Positions 19,295 to 22,500 of a stretch of DNA of 22,500 nt are shown here, piece by piece. Within the stretch, counting starts at the first letter, position 1, and the number at the start of each line of letters is the position of its first letter. A program made the position numbers and the translations under genes. The stretch comes from Chrysomallon squamiferum (lineage: Eukaryota > Mollusca > Gastropoda > Neomphalida > Peltospiridae): assembly GCA_012295275.1 (NCBI GenBank), contig CM022675.1, positions 6,625,832 to 6,648,331 of the forward strand, in the 5' to 3' direction. The notes beneath the pieces are model-generated. The model was given only the letters and a program-made list of their open reading frames with translations. It was not told the origin of the DNA and made no database searches.

Positions 19295-19406
19295 CAAGTC
19301 AATAAATCAATAAATAAACGAATAAATAAACGAACAAACAAACAAACAAACAAATAAATAAATAAACAAACAAATAAAGGAACAAACAAACACAGACAAA
19401 TAAATA
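19295..19406. repeat. (AAAT)n/(AAAC)n tetranucleotide array
   Basis: AATAAATAAACGAATAAATA and CAAACAAACAAACAAA blocks with ACGA and AGGA interruptions. Confidence 0.92.
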
Positions 19407-19428
19407 GTGAGATGATGGTGGTAATTAA

Positions 19429-19458
19429 ATAGTAGTAGTAGTAGTAGCAGCAGCAGTG
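19429..19458. repeat. Short (TAG)n/(CAG)n
   Basis: Six TAG and three CAG triplets. Confidence 0.85.
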
Positions 19459-19604
19459 GAAAAAAGAACAAGTAAAGTAAAATAATAAAAAATAGGTTTT
19501 CTGCGACTATTTTTTTTCTCTGTATTTAAGTATGTTGTGTTTAATTTGCGACTTTACCGTGACAACATCAATAACGCACTGGTCTTGTGTAATAATTGGA
19601 TATA
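19459..19604. other. Unique spacer
   Basis: Complex AT-rich sequence, nothing recognised. Confidence 0.5.
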
Positions 19605-19646
19605 ATTATAATGTTAATAATAATAATAATAGTAATAATAATCTTC
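19605..19646. repeat. (TAA)n trinucleotide
   Basis: TAATAATAATAATAGTAATAATAA run. Confidence 0.9.
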
Positions 19647-19786
19647 ACCAGTAGTGTTGCTCTGAATTGTATGCTTCTCTTTATTGAAGATCTTTAACTT
19701 AAGATTTTGTACAAGAAGAAATAAAAGTCATTTTGACATAACTAAGTAAAACAAAATAATAACAATAAAATTTTTAAATATTTAAG
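19647..19786. other. AT-rich spacer
   Basis: Unique AT-rich sequence between triplet arrays. Confidence 0.5.
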
Positions 19787-19824
19787 AAGTAATAGTAATA
19801 ATAATAATAGTAATAGTAGTAGTA

Positions 19825-19864
<40 letters not shown>

Positions 19865-20132
19865 TGATGATGACTATGAAGATGATTTTCTTGTTGTAGC
19901 AATAATAGTTGTAGTCGTGGTGGTTGTAGTAGTAATAGTAGTGGTACTGGTAGTAGTAGTAATAGTAGTAGTAGTAGTAGCAGTAGCAGTAGTAATAGTA
20001 GTAGTAACAGTAGTAGTAGCAGTAGTAGTAACAGTAGTAGTAGCAGTAGTAGTAGTAGCAGCAGTAGTAGTAGTATCAGCAGTAGTAGTAGTAGTAGTAG
20101 TAATAATAGTAGTAGTAGTAGTAGTAGTAGCA
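19787..20132. repeat. Long (TAA)n/(TAG)n trinucleotide array
   Basis: About 345 bp of TAA, then GAT, then TAG triplets with CAG, GGT and TAA variants. A poly-Val frame on the plus strand continues from it into 20133-20321 but is only the GTA register of the repeat. Confidence 0.95.
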
Positions 20133-20345
20133 GAGCAGAACGGTTATAGCTCAGTAGTTTCGTTCAGATTGGAAGATGCTTCGCTTGTCAGATTAAATCT
20201 GATCACGGGATATGTTTTTTCTTCCAAGATCGTTGGCCCTTGTTTCAGTTACCGGTTTGATTTATCGTTTGGCAAATCAGTCTGGATCATACAGAATCAT
20301 TTCAGACAGCTGACTTTGTGAACCGAAAATACATTCTGGCTAGCC
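20133..20345. other. Unique island with an A-box-like word
   Basis: Complex, less AT-rich DNA. TAGCTCAGTAGT at 20147-20158 matches the tRNA A box except at its last base, in a GGTTATAGCTCAGT context reminiscent of tRNA-derived SINE heads. No clear B box follows, so I do not call a SINE. The plus frame stays open to 20321 but starts in the repeat. Confidence 0.3.
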
Positions 20346-20990
20346 ATGAATTAAAATGGCGATTAAGTCTTTTACTGAAAATAGTAAATTATTGTTTGAG
20401 ACACGAATCCTGTAAATTATTAGATTTTCGAAGAATTATATAAATTTTTGTTTTTATAATATTTTATGTAGTTTTTGTAGTTTTTGTAGTTTTCAGAACA
20501 CATTTTGAAATGTATTTAGTGGCCGCAAAAAATAAATGGTTTAATGCTTCCCAATTATTATGAAATTTTTATTTGATGCGATTTCCGTTTGCGCGTGGCA
20601 AAGTTTATCAGTAAAAAAATACTTTTACAAATCATTAGAACGCACTTTAACACCTCACTACAACCATGACGTCATAGTGCATGTTTTTTTGTTTAAAAAT
20701 GGCCGCCTCTAAATATTTTTAACTATTCTTTTTTGTTGTTATACTTCGTTGTTAATTAAAAATAAAATAAAATAAAAGTAATAAAATATAAATAAATAAA
20801 AAAATTAAAAAGAAAAATGAAACGAAACGTGAAATAAAAAAAGGCAATTATAACAATAACCAATTAGCAGAATATATTTAAACTATTTCTTCGCACCTGA
20901 AGTAAAATTTTGAAATATCACGAACTGACAATATTCTTTTGTCTCCTAATAAACTTTTTCCTAACTAAATCGTCATCTCTCTTTGCTTAA
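20346..20990. other. AT-rich unique sequence with a CRE palindrome
   Basis: Mostly unique AT-rich DNA with repeated GTAGTTTTT words at about 20468-20493 and A-rich AAATAAAATAAAA words at 20757-20815. TGACGTCA at 20667-20674 and AAAATGGCCGCC at about 20695-20706 lie 21 bp apart. No coding frame supported. Confidence 0.45.
20667..20674. promoter_or_regulatory. CRE-type palindrome TGACGTCA
   Basis: Exact CREB/ATF octamer in context CCATGACGTCATAG, which extends the dyad by one pair (ATGACGTCAT). Function is not established. Confidence 0.3.
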
Positions 20991-21068
20991 TTTTAATTTT
21001 AATTTTGTATTTTGTATTTATATTTTATTTTACTATTATTTTTATTTTTTATTTTTTATTTTTTATTA
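20991..21068. repeat. (ATTTT)n low-complexity run
   Basis: TTTTAATTTTAATTTTGTATTTTG, then TTTTTTATTTTTTATTTTTTATT. AT-rich pentamer to heptamer words. Confidence 0.88.
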
Positions 21069-21527
21069 ATGTTAACCCTGCAACACTACCAACGCTCTGT
21101 TTCTGCCAAAACTCTTAAAAAACAACAACAAAAAAACACATTCTAGACTAAAAATTACATAACGTTCAGTTGTCAGTTGGCTCTGAAACGCTGACTCATC
21201 ATTTTAGAACTAAATAAGCTGTAATATGTTTACGAGTTTGACTAGAAATGTGTATTTGTTAGGACCTTGGTCGCATTAACAATTACGTCTAATTTTTCGT
21301 CTAGACTTAACAGGACGTTATTTCTGACGCGCTGTTTCTATGAAATGTGCCAGAAATGCTTCGGTCGTAGTCTAAAGTTACATCGCTTTATTAAAGAAGA
21401 AGAAGAAAAAAAAAAAATCAGAAAAATATTTCATGTTTCCCTTGTCAAGTTTTTCTCTTTCATTAACCCCGGCAGTGTAAGAGATTAAAGTTTTCGAAGA
21501 TTAATCACTTAGCTAGCAAACGACTTG
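21069..21527. other. Unique sequence
   Basis: Complex DNA. The plus frame at 21267-21488 (73 codons) contains a Glu/Lys run from a purine stretch at about 21393-21418 and no recognisable domain. Confidence 0.45.
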
Positions 21528-21550
21528 AATTTTTTTTTTTTTTTTAAATC

Positions 21551-21724
21551 ATGACTGTCATCCAAGATGCCATTGTGTCGAGGCGTAGACGCTTCATTGC
21601 ACTGCTGCTGTTGTGTACGTCGTCACAAACGTCTCTGCAGTGGAAAGACAAGCGCCGTTGCCATATTGCTACGTCTGGTTTAGGGAATGATGTCGCCATT
21701 TTCCTAAATGTGAGAATATGGTGA
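21551..21724 (+). other. CpG-richer island with opposing short open frames
   Basis: A 57-codon plus frame starts ATGACTGTC and contains SRRRRFIALLLLCTSS. On the minus strand, a 51-codon frame from 21699 to 21544 starts in a good context (AAAATGG) and reads MATSFPKPDVAIWQRRLSFH at its beginning. The stretch is less AT-rich and has more CpG than its surroundings. At most one frame could be coding; neither has a known domain. It could also be a regulatory island or an old transposon piece. Confidence 0.25.
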
Positions 21725-21802
21725 TGAAAGCGAACAGCAATAAAATAGTGCAGAACTTTCTTGATGTGTTCCATTCTGTCCTCAAATGTCAGATAAATTC
21801 GA

Positions 21803-21817
21803 TATACATACATATAA

Positions 21818-21850
<33 letters not shown>

Positions 21851-22408
21851 CATACATATATACATACATACATACATACATACATACAAACATATATACA
21901 TACATATATACATACATACATACACACACATACATACATATACATACATACATACATACATACACACACACAAACATACATACATACACACACACATACA
22001 TACATATACATACAGACATACATACATAAAAACACAAACATACATACATACATACACACACATACATACATATACATACATACACACACATACATACATA
22101 CATGCATACATACATACATATATATATATACATACACATACACACATACATACATACAAACATACATACATACATATATACATACATACATACACACACA
22201 CATACATACATATACATACACACATACATACATACACACACACACATACATACATACACACACACATACATACATATACATACACACATACATACCTACA
22301 CACACAAACATACATACATATATACATACACACAGATACTTACATACATACATACTTACAAACAAACGTACAAACATACATACATACATACATACACATA
22401 TATATATG
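21803..22408. repeat. Large (CATA)n/(CA)n array
   Basis: About 600 bp of CATA tetranucleotides with CA, TATA and CAAA interruptions, including recurring blocks such as CATACACACACATACATACA and ATATACATACATA. Frames of 100-280 codons on both strands consist of Met-Tyr-Val-Cys or His-Thr-Tyr-Ile and are repeat artefacts. The longest minus-strand frame merely joins this array to the island at 21544-21770. Confidence 0.97.
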
Positions 22409-22500
22409 TGTTAGTTTTACGTGTAAAATGTATCAAGTAGTTAGTTTTTGACTCGTTGTAAAAGAACTTGCTGACCGCTGTGTTTTTGCTCTGACAATAC
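22409..22500. other. Unique end of window
   Basis: Short complex sequence running off the right edge. Nothing recognised. Confidence 0.5.

Noticed and set aside
19917-20321. 134-codon frame with a poly-Val start
   Set aside because: The N-terminal two thirds is the GTA register of a TAG array. The remaining 60 codons lack a motif and have no start of their own.
20355-21706. Three AAAATGGC words (YY1-like) as a promoter signature
   Set aside because: About this many short GCCATTTT-type words are expected by chance in 22.5 kb on both strands.
21544-22389. 281-codon minus-strand frame, the longest in the window
   Set aside because: About three quarters of it is Met-Tyr-Val-Cys periodic sequence from the CATA array. 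It only fuses that array to a short unique island, so the length is not evidence of coding.

Overview
This window looks like intergenic or intronic nuclear DNA from a large, AT-rich, repeat-dense animal genome. There is no bacterial or viral gene organisation: no operons, no closely packed reading frames and no ribosome binding sites. Almost all long open frames run through short tandem repeats and are explained by them. The density of (GA)n, (CATA)n, (TCTG)n and trinucleotide arrays, together with a tRNA-derived SINE and a mariner-like transposon remnant, fits a mollusc. A cephalopod is my best guess, but this is inference from repeat style and not from any marker gene.

Layout. 0-3.1 kb: degenerate TCTG array, a 21-bp minisatellite and unique DNA. 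3.1-6.4 kb: CATA arrays; two copies of one tRNA-derived SINE (3281-3446 and 5935-6093); one small minus-strand frame with a signal-peptide-like start (3660-3860); a 25-bp minisatellite (4373-4545); and a 27-unit, 34-bp minisatellite with a duplicated higher-order block (4885-5816). 6.4-9.1 kb: TA/TG DNA, a 71-bp tandem duplication and a roughly 29-unit 26-bp minisatellite (8280-9085). 9.1-13.2 kb: unique DNA, a pentanucleotide (ACGAT)n array (10528-11060), pyrimidine-rich DNA and trinucleotide arrays. 13.6-18 kb: several long (GA)n arrays, one (TC)n array, a G-quadruplex motif, an inverted pair of composite arrays, and a perfect CTCF-type core motif (16688-16701). 18-22.5 kb: a 216-bp mariner-like MITE keeping the end of a transposase frame (18744-18963), TAG arrays, AT-rich DNA and a 600-bp (CATA)n array.

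I see no confidently coding gene and no functional tRNA or rRNA gene, so there is no gene network to describe. The items most worth a second look are the MITE with its transposase remnant, the SINE pair whose tails run into CATA microsatellites, the higher-order structure of the 34-bp minisatellite, the CTCF core, the inverted GA-AGT / ACT-TC arrangement, and the small putative secreted-peptide frame.
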